Below, in pieces: positions 13,567 through 24,927 of a DNA stretch of 64,000 bases (the first letter of the stretch is position 1; each line of letters begins with the position of its first letter). The position numbers were made by a program, and so were the translations under genes. This DNA comes from Owenia fusiformis (lineage: Eukaryota; Annelida; Polychaeta; Sabellida; Oweniidae): the NCBI GenBank assembly GCA_903813345.2, contig CAIIXF020000011.1, forward strand, positions 35,128,166-35,192,165, in the 5' to 3' direction. The notes beneath the pieces were generated by a model. That model saw nothing but the letters and a program-made list of their open reading frames with translations. It did not search any database and was not told the DNA's origin.

Positions 13567-15180
13567 CGCAAAAAACGGAGACCATAACAATATGTCACCA
13601 CTTTTGGTGGTGACATAACAAGTGTCGAACTCTGTAAACAATTTTTGCACAGGTAATTAACATTTTAAACAATAATGACCTTTTTTCAAGTGTAACTCTT
13701 TACTTTGGCCATGACCTTGGACCTTCAGATGACATTGATGCTATATACACCTAAACGGATTATTTTGCTGTACCATACATGATATTAAGTGACTTATTTC
13801 CAAAGAGATATCCTGGATATACATACATGTACAGTATAGGGTATGTCACTTGTGTGCATAACAAAATATGAATGGATATCGCATTTGTCTCTTAGTGCCA
13901 CAACTGTTGACAATGGAAGGATGGACGGACAGACGGATGTCACTTAATAATCTGCTGCTTCTTTCCAGCTGGACGGACGTACTGATGGAGAATTCAATAC
14001 GTTCACACAGCTAAAAATGATGTAAACTGACATGCTTTATATCCCAAACCTTTCCAGGGGGACTCTAACACTTAAATTAAAGTTCCTAAAAATCCTCAAA
14101 TACTGAGTAAGATTGCAATAATCATTGGTCAAAGGGACTTCTATCAAGTCCCTTCATATGGGCCTGACAATAGTTGGATGACCAGTTAAGGAAAGCACTA
14201 GCATAGTACTGTACCCCCACTGAAGACAAAAATCCATATATTGTTTCTCAACCAGTATGTAGGTAGAGTTGTGGAGGTCCTTGGTGAGTTCCAGTATGAC
14301 TGTACGTGGAAGCTCATAGCTGTGTATTCAAGAGTATTTAGAAAGACCAAAATACTTTGAACACCAAATCAGATAAACATCTTGAATCTGGACAGTGTCC
14401 ATTTCATTGGAGGATTTGCTGCATTCAATTTCAGTTGTCATTTCATTGTATTGGATTTCATGTGTTATTAAATCAGATTGACATTTCATTGGGTTTGAAT
14501 TTTGAACTTTTGAACATTTCATTTTATTTTCATTAATTACACTTATTGTCATATATTCATCGCTATCAATAATTTTTTCTTTTATTTGCGTTTGTCACTG
14601 CACTTGGTATAATTACTATGCATTAGAATCATAAAATACTCACCCGCCGTAGTCCTCTCCTAAATTTTCGGCAGAGTTCTACTTAGGACTTGTACTGTAA
14701 CAAATTCGGGCTGTTATAGGATCTAATTACATGCATAGATGGTGGATGGGGTCATCATCGTTCAATTGTCAGCTTACCTGGATAATTGGTAGCTTAGCAG
14801 TTGATCGAGAGGAAGAAATAAATGGAAATAATTTGGCGGTTTTTTGGAATTTGTTTTTATCTCAGCAGCGCATGCCAATAGGTCGGCGTTTTTATAGTAA
14901 GCTGTCAAACATAGGTACTTTGAATATCATTCTTTTAAGAAATTCAATAATTGCTGGTATACAGCTTGAAAACAATCAAAATGTTGGAAAGAAAACTTAC
15001 TTCTCTTCAGCCATGTTTGAAATAGCCAGATAGTCTCTTCAAATGCAGCCAGCGTAGTAATATTGCGTGCGCTCTATGTGTAGGGTGTTATCACGTGTGT
15101 TAAATTACGACAACCGTAAGGCGAGTGTGGATTTCTTGGGTAGTCTTAACTCGATATCGGGGCACAACGATCGTAATAAT

Positions 15181-15329
15181 CACTGTTCCACAGCTGGATA
15201 ACTCTAACTGCAGTTAGCGTCATTCAAGATGGTTGCCGAAATTCATTCGTTTTCGACAAACCTACGATTCCAGCTAAACTAAGTTGAATCTTGATTCCAA
15301 AAGTTTGCTCATCCAGCTGTGGAACAGTG
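15181..15329. mobile_element. 149-bp hairpin MITE just upstream of an oxidase splice acceptor
   Basis: Ends are 19-base inverted repeats, CACTGTTCCACAGCTGGAT and its inverse. Flanks GTAATAAT and GTAATATG match at six of eight positions, which would suit an 8-bp hAT-style target duplication. It stops about 20 bases before the acceptor at 15350-15351 and so supplies or displaces the branch-point region of that intron. Confidence 0.7.
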
Positions 15330-15351
15330 GTAATATGTATTTTCTTTACAG

Positions 15352-18300
15352 GTTATATATTTCTTGTTGGTTGTGTTGGGAATATCCCAAACGGACTGTG
15401 TTGATGCAGATGCAGATTTAGAGACAAAGCGCTTAGCTCTGGAGACTGCAATCGATAACACCGTTGACATCAAAACATTCAATGATAATGCAGGAAGACA
15501 AACTGCTAAAATACTTTGGGTGAAACCAACGTCTGTAAAGCAGGCTAGTAAAATTTGAATTTATAGTGAAGCGCAACGATTTATAAATATTATTGTTTTT
15601 ATGTTTATCTAGGAGGATCCATTATGTAAATACAATCATTTGTCTTACATGTCTTAACGAGTCAAAGAAATCCAAAGTGTATTCAACGCTATTAAACCCA
15701 ACATTGGTAGCAACACAATAGAATGAAGGTTTATTTTTAAAAAATGTCCTGCTGTAACAAAGAAAAGGCATTATTTTTCTATTATTTTTTTTAAGATCAT
15801 TGTACAATTTGACAAACTATACAGAACGAGTGCGATACAAAAGACGATTGACTGTCACATGCGGTGCACTAGCTCATTCAATAGTTGAAAAGTAAACACA
15901 AAGCAGTCAAATTATAAACAGTTACATGCAGTGCACTGAAGCTGAACTCATTACACTGACTCATTTCTAAACACTCTTACCTCAAAGTTAATACAAAAGA
16001 AATCAAGTTGTTGTTAAATTATATCGCGTGCAATTTAGCTTTCCTAAGAGTCGAATTAACGTTAGATAAACTATTCGTATTGGATTTTGGCATAATTAAT
16101 AGCCTCGGCCTATCGGCCTCGGCTATAACTCCTCTTGAAACCAATCCTCGTAGTTTATCCCTCTCAGAATGACTATAATCATGGATTATTTACAAGATGT
16201 CTCTCAGTTATGCCTTGGCCGCATTTGCTCCGATTTTCCCTACGGCGCCCGGGCGATTGAGTTATGTGTTCAAAATTGAATACATTATTGAAAAAAACAC
16301 TCAATCGGCCGGGCACCGGCCGATGGATCGGAGTTAATGTGACCCGGGCATTACTCGATTGATTGATTGATTGAATTGGTAATTATTGTTGAAATCCTTG
16401 ATTGGGATCCTCTCGAAATACTTTTAGATAAAGCGTCTGGTTCGTGGGGCTAAAAATCTGGGCCTCGGAATACGTGTTGTTGGCGGGGGTCATTCGGTGT
16501 CTCCCTTGTTTCCAGACCCCTACCAGATAGGCGTGAGCCTGGATGATCTTCGTGGAGAGAAATATAGTTTAAACGAGGTAAATCCTTTGGTTATTATTAG
16601 TTCAAGAGTAAAATCCAGCATATAAGAATAAATGGCATCAGTAGACTTTTTTCATTTTCAAATGTTAACTAGAACCTTTAATTGCTTTTATTGTATGACA
16701 TGGAATAAAATAGTGCACGATAAAATTGAAATAATAAACTTGAAATCAAAAATATTTTTTTAAATTGCGCTTGACTGAAGTAGACTTAATGTATTTTTTG
16801 ACAGGAGAAGACTAAATTGACAGTGCTATCATCTGAAAAAATACAAGATGTTGTAAAATGGGCAGCTGGCGAGGGAGTAACATTAGGTCCCATTCCAGTT
16901 GGACCGGAATACACGATTCCTGGCATGGTAGCTACGGGTTCCCATGTGAGTAATGCCATATACAGGGTGTTTCATAACTATTTATTCTTCATTGTTTTGG
17001 TTGTGCCAGGCTGTCCTAAGTTTTAATGTTAAAAACGTGCAATAGTCCATTCCACAATTTATCAAAAAGTGTTGTTTGAATCTGTTTAAAATTCAAATGA
17101 CGACCCTTTTAATGTACATATTGTGATTAATTATGGAAACTCTGATTGTGGAAGGAATAAATTTAAACCAAGATTCCAAACGTTCGATCAAAAGAGGTTT
17201 GGCCCCACGCATTTTTAGAAGAGTTGAAAAAGTCATGGAAAATGAGTTATATAAAATAACTATATTAATCAAAGACATTGCGATCGTATCATTTTGGCAA
17301 TTTGCCTAATCATGACATTTGACTAAAAGTCGACCTACAGATACCGTGCCCCTAATCATTTAGTGATTTATTATTTATAAGTCTGATTCTAATATGCAGT
17401 TTTGTTGAATATTAATTCTAGCAAAAAAATGTATCAACCTCTCCACTCTGCTACAGCTGTGTGTAGTTGGCTGTTCTACACTCAAGTGCTTTTTATTTGA
17501 CTATCATAAAGTCTTGGTTCAGAGATCTCAAAATTGAGGAAAAATCCTGTTTTCCTGACCCTTTATACACGGCCCTTTTGGGTCAGTCCGAACAACACAG
17601 AATCTTTATATGAATGTCAAGCAGTTATACATTTTACTTAATATGTTCAAGATAAAACACCAGGCGGAAAACTGTTCAAACATTATTTTATTTGTTTATA
17701 ACAAAGCGATACGCAGTAACTTCAGAGGGCAGTAAAATTAATAAAATTACTGTTGTCTCGAGACAGGCAGAACATGGGATATGTGTGAAATAGTATAATT
17801 TGAAATAGTAATTCTCCTTTCTTTAGTTGGAAGTTAGACTTTTAATTTCCGCGAAAAGTTTCCCCATTTTTTCGCAATCATCTTACTAAAATATTTTCTA
17901 TGTAAATTGTTGCCTTCTCATGTATTTCTATATTCCTGAAGAGTTAATACAAACACTGCAATCATCCATGTCTTTACAGGGGTCGAGTACAAAGTTTGGA
18001 CCATTTCCCAATATGGTTTATGGATATGAGTTGGTAGATGGCAATGGAAATGTTAGGAAGTTTAACGAAAGTGACGACAAGGAGATCATTGATGCATGTA
18101 GAGTACATCTAGGCTTATGTGGTATTATATACAAAACGATTCTAAAGGTAAATGTAGGGTCCACCTAGGCATGTGGGGCATCATATACAAATCAATTCTA
18201 TAGGTATTCTGTTGTATGGTCAAGCTACATGTAGATATGTGTGGTATTATATAAAACAACACTGAAGGTAAATATATAGTGTCAACCTAGGCATTTGTGG

Positions 18301-21300
18301 CATCATATACATAGAGATTTTTCAATGGGAGGGATGGAATATGAATTTTATTCCGAGGGAAAATATGATATTGGCCAAGGAATATATCAAATTGACCGAG
18401 GGCGATAGTCCGAGTCTCAATATGATATTTTCCGAGGCCAATATCATATTTTCTCAAGGATAAAATTCATATTCCATCACGACCATCAATAACCTATTTA
18501 TTCTATAATAATTTTCTAAACTTATTTATTTTTAATTTTTGCATGTCATCACCCAATGATTGTGACATAAAATGATACAATTTATCATCTAACATTTTCA
18601 ACTTTTATTAACAAGTTTCAATTAAAAAGATAAATGATTAATAACACTAGAGAAATTACCGGGAATGGTTCTGATACGGGATTTTTGCTGATACGGGATT
18701 TTTTTTAACATCAATTTTATTCCCTGTTATTTTCCCGGGGAAAACATGTTATTATGGAATAAAAAACAATTCTGAAGGTATGGAAGATCCACAATTCAAT
18801 GTTCTTGCCATGGCGAATAATAGAACAAAATCAAGATTAAAATAATGCCCATTAACTCGTGTTCAAACATCTGCTAAGTAAAGTAGATTGACAACTATCG
18901 GGGAAACTATTACAGTTTTGGTTTGCTATTACAGGTTGAGTTTTTGGGTCACCCTATATGTGCATGTGATAAATCATATATTTATCCCTTGGGATATAAA
19001 CCCAAGATAAAGTCCCTCCCTAAGTATGCATATAAAATAAACACTGAATTTCACTGGTAAAAGTTATAATTCAATCAATAAAAAACATAATTGTCCTATG
19101 TTGCAAGGTGACCCCTGATGTGAAACAAAAGTACACGCACGCCACCAATATTCCTGTTCAAAAACTTCTTGACGACAACAATCGGCGGGTTTTGGTAATG
19201 GACAACTGGGCCGTCTACATCGTATTCATGATTGACTTTAAATCAGCAACGGAAGAGGAAATGGAACAAATGCTAGGAGACCCATTAAGGAGAATACCAG
19301 AGAGTTATGATATATTCAAGGCAGAAATGGAAATATGGTAAAAAATGCAAATATGGCGCCCCTCCATTCCTCAAACATCGGAAGGTTTCAGCAAGATAAT
19401 GTAGTATCCTACACAGAAACCCGAGAGTACTTTTTTTACATTTGAACCAATTAATCGTCATCACCTTAAAAAATATCCCATGTGCTCATTTTTCATTTTG
19501 AGGAAAAGACGCTCTATGAATCCTTGCTACGCCATAACAGGGAGCCAAATATTGACAGTCAACAACTGCCTTAAAGATGAAATATGAATTTCAATAACAT
19601 TGCCCCATGTTCAATAACATCCTCTTGTCTCAATTTTTCAATTTTTACCTAGACACGCCTGTATTGCTGTTATAGGATATGGAGTGAAGTTGACCAAAAT
19701 ACGCCATTGAGTGAAGAATACAATGACACTCTAACACTAGCTGATGGCTCTACGTATGGTGCTGTATCTGCTATAAAACCTTACTCGGAAACAAGAAATG
19801 GCGAGTCTATCTGGTCCCGAGACCAATGTATACAAATGAGAACAGCAGTGTCATTTGCTGCCCCAGAATCTGATGATTTTATTGAAAGTGGTAAAACGTT
19901 GAGGGTAAGGATCACAACGTACACGACGATATATGTTACTATATTAATTTACTACTATAAGTACTATCATAAAGTACTATATTGCGTTCAGTCATAGCTA
20001 ATTTTGCTCTTTCATGTCTTGTCATTCATCATTCAAATTTTCAGAGAAGGAGCTTTTGACACTTTCGAACTACCCTGGAAAAGGTTCTACGGATCTATTT
20101 CAGTTTTTTGTGAACGTAAGTTTCTATCCTGTTTATGTTTTGACCATATTTCTGTGGTTGCTCGACATCTCTACAATCAAGTCAACATTCCATTTCATGC
20201 CCAAATAGTTCTTAGCATCAATCACATAGCTGGTGTCGTTCTACCCACTTCTGATATTTTCTGTCGGAACCATCTGGAAAGCTATTTGGCGCCATCTTGT
20301 TAACTTGATCCGCAAGATGAGACATAGCAGTCTCCTACATATTCCATCAGGATGTACTTCATCGCATACGTCGCAAATGATGTAGGATACCCAGAAAACG
20401 CTAGGGATGGAGATTTAAGGCAAGTCAGCATATTTCTCGGACAAGGCACCGTTAGATTTGGGGTATGTTCATGTCTCATGAAAAATGATTTGCGTGTTAA
20501 GATCCATGCAAATACCCACGAGCTTCAGAATGCTGTCCACATTCGCTGACAAAGAACCTTCCAGATGGGCTCCACAGAATATAACAGAAGAAGATAGAAC
20601 GATCCCAGCTTAGTGTGAACCAACTATGGAAATGAAACGGAATGTAAACTTGATGGTAGACATGCCGAGTAGCCGCATAATTATGATCAAAACCAAGATA
20701 GAGCAGAAACTAATAGAGCAGAAACTAAGTTCGTTAACAAAATCTACTATGCTGTGAACTTTTATAATTGCTCTGCAAGTTTGAGAGCAAAATTAGCTAT
20801 ACTTATACAGGACGCCCTGTATAATGTTTGTACTATACTTATAATGTTTTCTAAAAATGTTCTAGGAATTATTTTCGAATTATTAATCTGAGTAACCTGG
20901 ATGAATACAATAAAATAATTTCTTGTTCATGATCATATGCTTGTATTGCAAATGGTGAGTTCGTTATAATTCACGAATCGTATATGATATATCAAATCTA
21001 CGAGTACTATAATATATGGGGTCCAAAAATGACCAGCTTTCGAACAAGTATTTTCTCAGCAATGGATTACCAATTTTTGAAAATCTACGTAACATTAGGG
21101 TATTACTTATAAGTATGCAAAATATTTAGAGGATCTGTTAAAAATTGTACTCAAACTTTAAAATTCAAAGGAGTATGTCAAAATATTCAGTATCAATGAA
21201 AAAGTCACTTATTTCACTCTACATAAAGTCATTTTTCTAGGCAAAAATGCTTTGATCATTTCTCCCAACTATATCACCTCCCATGACATAATCATATCAA

Positions 21301-22725
21301 TGACATAATTATATCGTATTATAAATCTGTTTCATGTAACATGACACCATTCTTTATCCCAAAATTCCTTCCCGACTTTATTTTCTACACCATTCTGCTC
21401 CTTGAAACAGTCTGCAATGGCAGTCTTATCACTCTCACTCAAAGGCATCATTAATCCTTCAAAATGTCGGCAAAAACTAATTTTGGATTTGGACAACAAA
21501 GAAAAAATAAATAGATTTGACACACGACAACTTTTTTTCGAGTTTTTGAAGGCTCTGTTGCGCAATTCTGATATTGGATTTTCTGACATCGAGTTTCGTC
21601 AGTTCTCTGCTTTATATTGATGAGACTTGCTAATTGTACTCTAGGGCAACTCTGTGTACAAATTCTTGACGAATTTGGTCAAATACTTCTCAAAATATGG
21701 CTCACTCCTTGGGATATCCGATATATTTCAGGAGCATCTGACCATCCTGGAAGGGATTTTCAAAAACATAGGATTTTATCCTAAACTTAACGCATCCTCG
21801 GCTCTTCGATGGATGAAGCATTTTGATGACTGCCTGTTATGTCCGTCAACTGTAAGTGGCTTTTATTTTCGTCCATTGTAGTTTTCATAATCCCCGGGAG
21901 GGCAGTACGTATTTCAAAATACAGGATTGAGGGACTTGTAAAATACGCAATGGCATTTTTGATCATACGGTACTGAATCAGCCAATACGATTTCTAACTA
22001 TGATACAATAAATCATGATATCCTTCACAAAAGTATTGATATTGAGATGGCTATAAAACACAATACGGAGTGATACAATTGTAGATTGTATACCTTCAGG
22101 TTGCAGATGATAGCTCTATGAACAAGTTGGTTACATATAGTGAGATGGTCACCCTTTATGATAAATGTGAAGAACCAATTATAAGTGAAGTTAACTCGAT
22201 GAAACAAAGATTATTAGAGACGCAGGTAACAGTGCCTTGAAAATATTTTCATTGTTTTTCAGATATCGAAATAGACGTGGCGAAGACTAAATGTCTACCG
22301 TATGACTTATTTCAGTCTTGTATAAAATTCGTGTGTTTGTTTTTCTGTAAAATATGGTCATACCCTGAATGACATACGACATATTCATTTATAAAAACGA
22401 TTACCGAAGTCATTAACTCATTTAATAATCAAGTCATTTAGAAATACATTCCATAAACTGTTTTGTTTCTTAGTTTGGAGTCGATGTAATGAAGAACAAC
22501 CCTCGAGTCCTGCCACATTGGGGAAAGTATTTCGAACATATCCCTGGAATGTCTGATCAGATTAGACGTCAATTTGGAGATGATCTTCTGACCTTCATTA
22601 ACATGCGCAACAAATATAAGCTGGATAACAAGAACCTGTTTGTCAACACTCACTTGAAGGATATTTTTAGAGATGCCCTATCTGAGACTTGTCCCGGATA
22701 TAATCGTTTTACCATAAATATATAA
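15352..22725 (+). CDS. L-gulonolactone oxidase-like FAD oxidase, copy 2
   Basis: Flavin-dependent aldonolactone oxidase-like enzyme, probably secreted or lumenal. Exons: 15352-15534, 16428-16577, 16805-16945, 17980-18147, 19108-19337, 19676-19904, 20047-20115, 21645-21851, 22100-22225 and 22474-22725; they join in phase (1755 bases, 585 codons with the stop). The first exon read opens with a hydrophobic stretch (IYFLLVVLGI) that looks like the end of a signal peptide, so a start exon should lie upstream; an in-frame TAA precedes the acceptor. The second exon has LGLGIRVVGGGHSVSPL, the FAD-binding loop whose His carries covalent flavin in GULO. Later exons give GPIPVGPEYTIPGMVATG, RVHLGLCGII and the C-terminal LPHWGKYF and NLFVNTHLKDIF. 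At ~590 residues it is longer than vertebrate GULO (440) and closer in size to plant GULLO proteins. The acceptor of exon 7 is ambiguous (TCAG or TCAGAG); only the latter keeps frame. Substrate not predictable. Confidence 0.85.
16208..16353. mobile_element. MITE with TTATGCCTTGG ends, copy A
   Basis: Starts TTATGCCTTGGCCGCATTTGCTCCGATTTTC and ends with a loose inverse (ATCGGAGTTAATGTGACCCGGGCATTA). The interior GCCCGGGCGATTGAGT and TTCAAAATTGAATACA is shared with a second copy at 22809-22933. It lies in the intron before the FAD-loop exon of oxidase copy 2. A small palindrome rich in GGCCTCGGC sits just upstream (about 16101-16130). Confidence 0.7.
18330..18775. mobile_element. Hairpin element, family shared with 38995-39445
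   Basis: Starts with an internal palindrome: GGAATATGAATTTTAT and AATATGATATTGGCC reappear inverted as GGCCAATATCATATT and ATAAAATTCATATTCC within 150 bases. The rest (CCTATTTATTCTATAATAATTTTCTAAA through TTTTCCCGGGGAAAACATGTTATTATGGAATA) occurs in reverse orientation near 39150-39430. Non-coding, in the intron after exon 4 of oxidase copy 2. Confidence 0.7.
20116..21644 (+). other. Intron of oxidase copy 2, no gene supported
   Basis: Several open frames of 60-85 codons occur (for example 20352-20549 + and 21332-21589 -), but I recognise no domain, and none has matching splice phases with the flanking exons. They may be worn transposon coding fragments. Confidence 0.4.
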
Positions 22726-23270
22726 CATTTCAAAAACAATAATGTAACACCATCTGTTTCGACAGCTTTACCAACTTTAGGAAATTTTATTCCGTTAGAT
22801 GTTAAACCCTAATGCCTTGGTCACATTTGCTCCGATTTTCACTACGTCGCCCGGGCGATTGAGTATTTGGTTCAAAATTGAATACAATACTGAACAAAAC
22901 ACTCAATCAAATGCAAATGTGACCCAGGCATAAGGGAGATACTTTGGCCAACAAGGGTGCAAACCTGAACCATTGACAATAGTATGTAAAAATTCTGTGT
23001 ACCAACCCTGAGAAAGGAACAATAAACGACATTTTAGTTTTATTTATTTGTGCTTGGCTCGTTGGTAGGTACAACATCTATGCGATATCATAACGTTCAA
23101 AAAATGATCATTTTAATTATGTAACTATTTATTATAATTTCGCATGATTGTATATCTAATGTACATTTAAAATATTTTTGAAAAATACAAATGTTTCAAT
23201 TGGCTGCTGTACATATGAATCTATAAATGCAGTCTATGGTAACACAACCAACCTATCATCTCGACTCTTC
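22726..23270 (+). repeat. 3' flank of oxidase copy 2, duplicated from copy 1, with a MITE inserted
   Basis: Aligns in blocks with 6241-6680. A MITE (22809-22933) interrupts it. AATAAA near 23020 is a candidate poly(A) signal. Confidence 0.65.
22809..22933. mobile_element. MITE with TAATGCCTTGG ends, copy B
   Basis: TAATGCCTTGGTCACATTTGC at the left and GCAAATGTGACCCAGGCATAA at the right form better-preserved inverted ends than those of copy A (16208-16353), with the same GCCCGGGCGATTGAGT interior. Confidence 0.75.
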
Positions 23271-23963
23271 CTACCGGTCATGGGTGTATTCATCCGCCAT
23301 TCATTAGTTCATTAAACCACACTTTTTGGCGTTTAACTGTATTTCATAAACCAAATAAAATCATCGTATACATGAATGATGACAAAGTACTTCAGCTTGA
23401 AGCGTACTTTAAATGAACAATGTAATCTCGTGTCGTAGTGTTACTGTCTTAAATTAGCTATCCAGTTATTTTGCATTATTTACGGTTTCTAATCATCGTC
23501 AAGTCCATTATGTATATGCACATGTACAAGTCCTGAATGAAGAAGATTCGTATCAATAATTTTCCTGTCAAAACCTCATCAAATCAATACGTGCCTGAAT
23601 GATTACAAAGTCTTTGAGCATTAAACTCACGATCTTTAAAACAGTATTAAAATCATTCGCTAATTAACCCAATTAGTCATGAATGACACATAAAGGCGAA
23701 GGTCGCGCAAGGCTTTCACGAGAACACTACCACGGTCATGGCAGGATCTTTGCGCAACTTAAAAACAATCAATAACATTGTGACGGCTGTGCCAGGTATA
23801 AGTCTTGCAATAGACAGGGTCTCAGAATTACCGTATACACGCTTCATTCTACTTCATTTTAACAGATGTGTACAAGAACAATGTGAAACCCGATCATCAA
23901 TGTGATGCTTAAGTTGCATTTTATTAACTAAACATGTCCTTTTATTCACAGACCACTACATCT
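23271..23963. other. Convergent intergenic gap, nothing recognised
   Basis: Lies between the 3' end of the + strand oxidase and the 3' end of the - strand ankyrin-protease gene. No coding or repeat structure seen. Confidence 0.5.
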
Positions 23964-24927
23964 TTATAAACCAACATAGGCATCTAAACAATACGAATCT
24001 ACACTATTTCCTCCAAGAATTCCCGGCTCGTGTTTGAACTGATGGTCAAGTGCATCCTTTATTGGAAATGCATATGCCCTACTCTCATTGTCTTCGTCAG
24101 AACTGATATTGTCAAAGAATGTAAACATTCCTATTGCATCATAATTGTTTGAACCAACATTTTTCGCAACTATAATTGCCCCACTGTCTCCACTTTCTGC
24201 GAAATGCCCTTGAAAATTTATATCCAAATCTTTTGCAATCTCAATAACGCCATGGAGTGATGCAGTCTGTTCTTTTCCATATACATCGATGTAATCGATA
24301 TCTACAGCGCAGCACTTGTCTGTAATTATCCCATATGTGCAACTTGTTTTGCAACCTGTTTTCTGCACTTTGATAAACTCGTCGGTTTTACCTTTTAGAG
24401 TGTTGTGCGACATCATTGCACATTGGCGGTACTGATTTCGATCGATAGAGTCTGGATGTATTTCTATGATTGCGATATCATATGTTTGACGTCGTTTCCT
24501 AGGTTTGTTTCCATGTCCTAGTCTTCCATCGACATCGACATATGTTCTCAATTTCCCAATAGGTTTCATGAGGACGTCATTGCTTTGAGTAACGCTACGA
24601 CAAATATAAATATCATCATCTACTTTTGAAGTTGAGATAACATGTCGACAAGTCAATGCATATGTCCTTATATTCTGCTGTGTTGTGGTTACTTTGATAA
24701 GACCTCCTAAAGTTCCAGATGATGCCGACCCTACTCTGTGGATACCTGCCAACTTTTTATGTCCACGTCTTGTCTCCCTTGTTATGAAGTCAAATATGAA
24801 TTTATGATTTGGAAAATCTCGCTCAATATCGGTTCGTAGGGATGTAATTGTAATGGCATCACGTTTTAAGTATATAGTATACCTCAAATCTTTGGGTTTC
24901 ATACCATATCTGTGCACTCCTTCGAGC
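23964..24927 (-). other. Protease-domain exon of the fusion gene (trypsin fold)
   Basis: Terminal exon, 317 residues from its first Met. Catalytic residues by motif: His in TCRHV (residue 92), Asp in YDIAII (147) and Ser in SGDSGA (245). The spacings (55 and 98) are close to those of chymotrypsin. GTLGGLI marks the first barrel strand. There is no R-IVGG activation site, so the domain is not an ordinary secreted zymogen and may be active once folded, or controlled by the rest of the protein. The cut specificity cannot be read from sequence alone. Confidence 0.85.

Larger units (their letters stand above)
10683..15087. mobile_element. 4.4-kb terminal-inverted-repeat element carrying the satellite array
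   Basis: Ends are ~72-base inverted repeats (10683-10754 and 15016-15087) starting CACCCTACACATAGAGCGC, nearly identical apart from a few bases around GAGCAA/ACGCAATA. The pentamer TTATC abuts both ends (10678-10682 and 15088-15092), a likely 5-bp target duplication. Inside are the ~137-bp satellite, a GC-rich minisatellite, a small hairpin (13593-13615) and a GGACGGACAGACGGATG tract. The longest open frame near the right end (14731-15033) shows no transposase motif I recognise, so the element looks non-autonomous. Confidence 0.75.

Noticed and set aside
13431-13650. Two minus-strand frames of repeated VGVRRL/AVGGWRP
   Set aside because: By-products of the GC-rich minisatellite at 13464-13566.
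15335-15420. ATG at 15335 as the start of oxidase copy 2
   Set aside because: It is out of frame with the signal-like peptide and FAD domain and soon reaches a stop; an upstream start exon is more likely.
20014-20208. Reading the ORF at 20014 as a separate small gene
   Set aside because: Its middle part (20047-20115) is exon 7 of oxidase copy 2, between a TCAGAG acceptor and a GTAAGT donor; the rest is intron.
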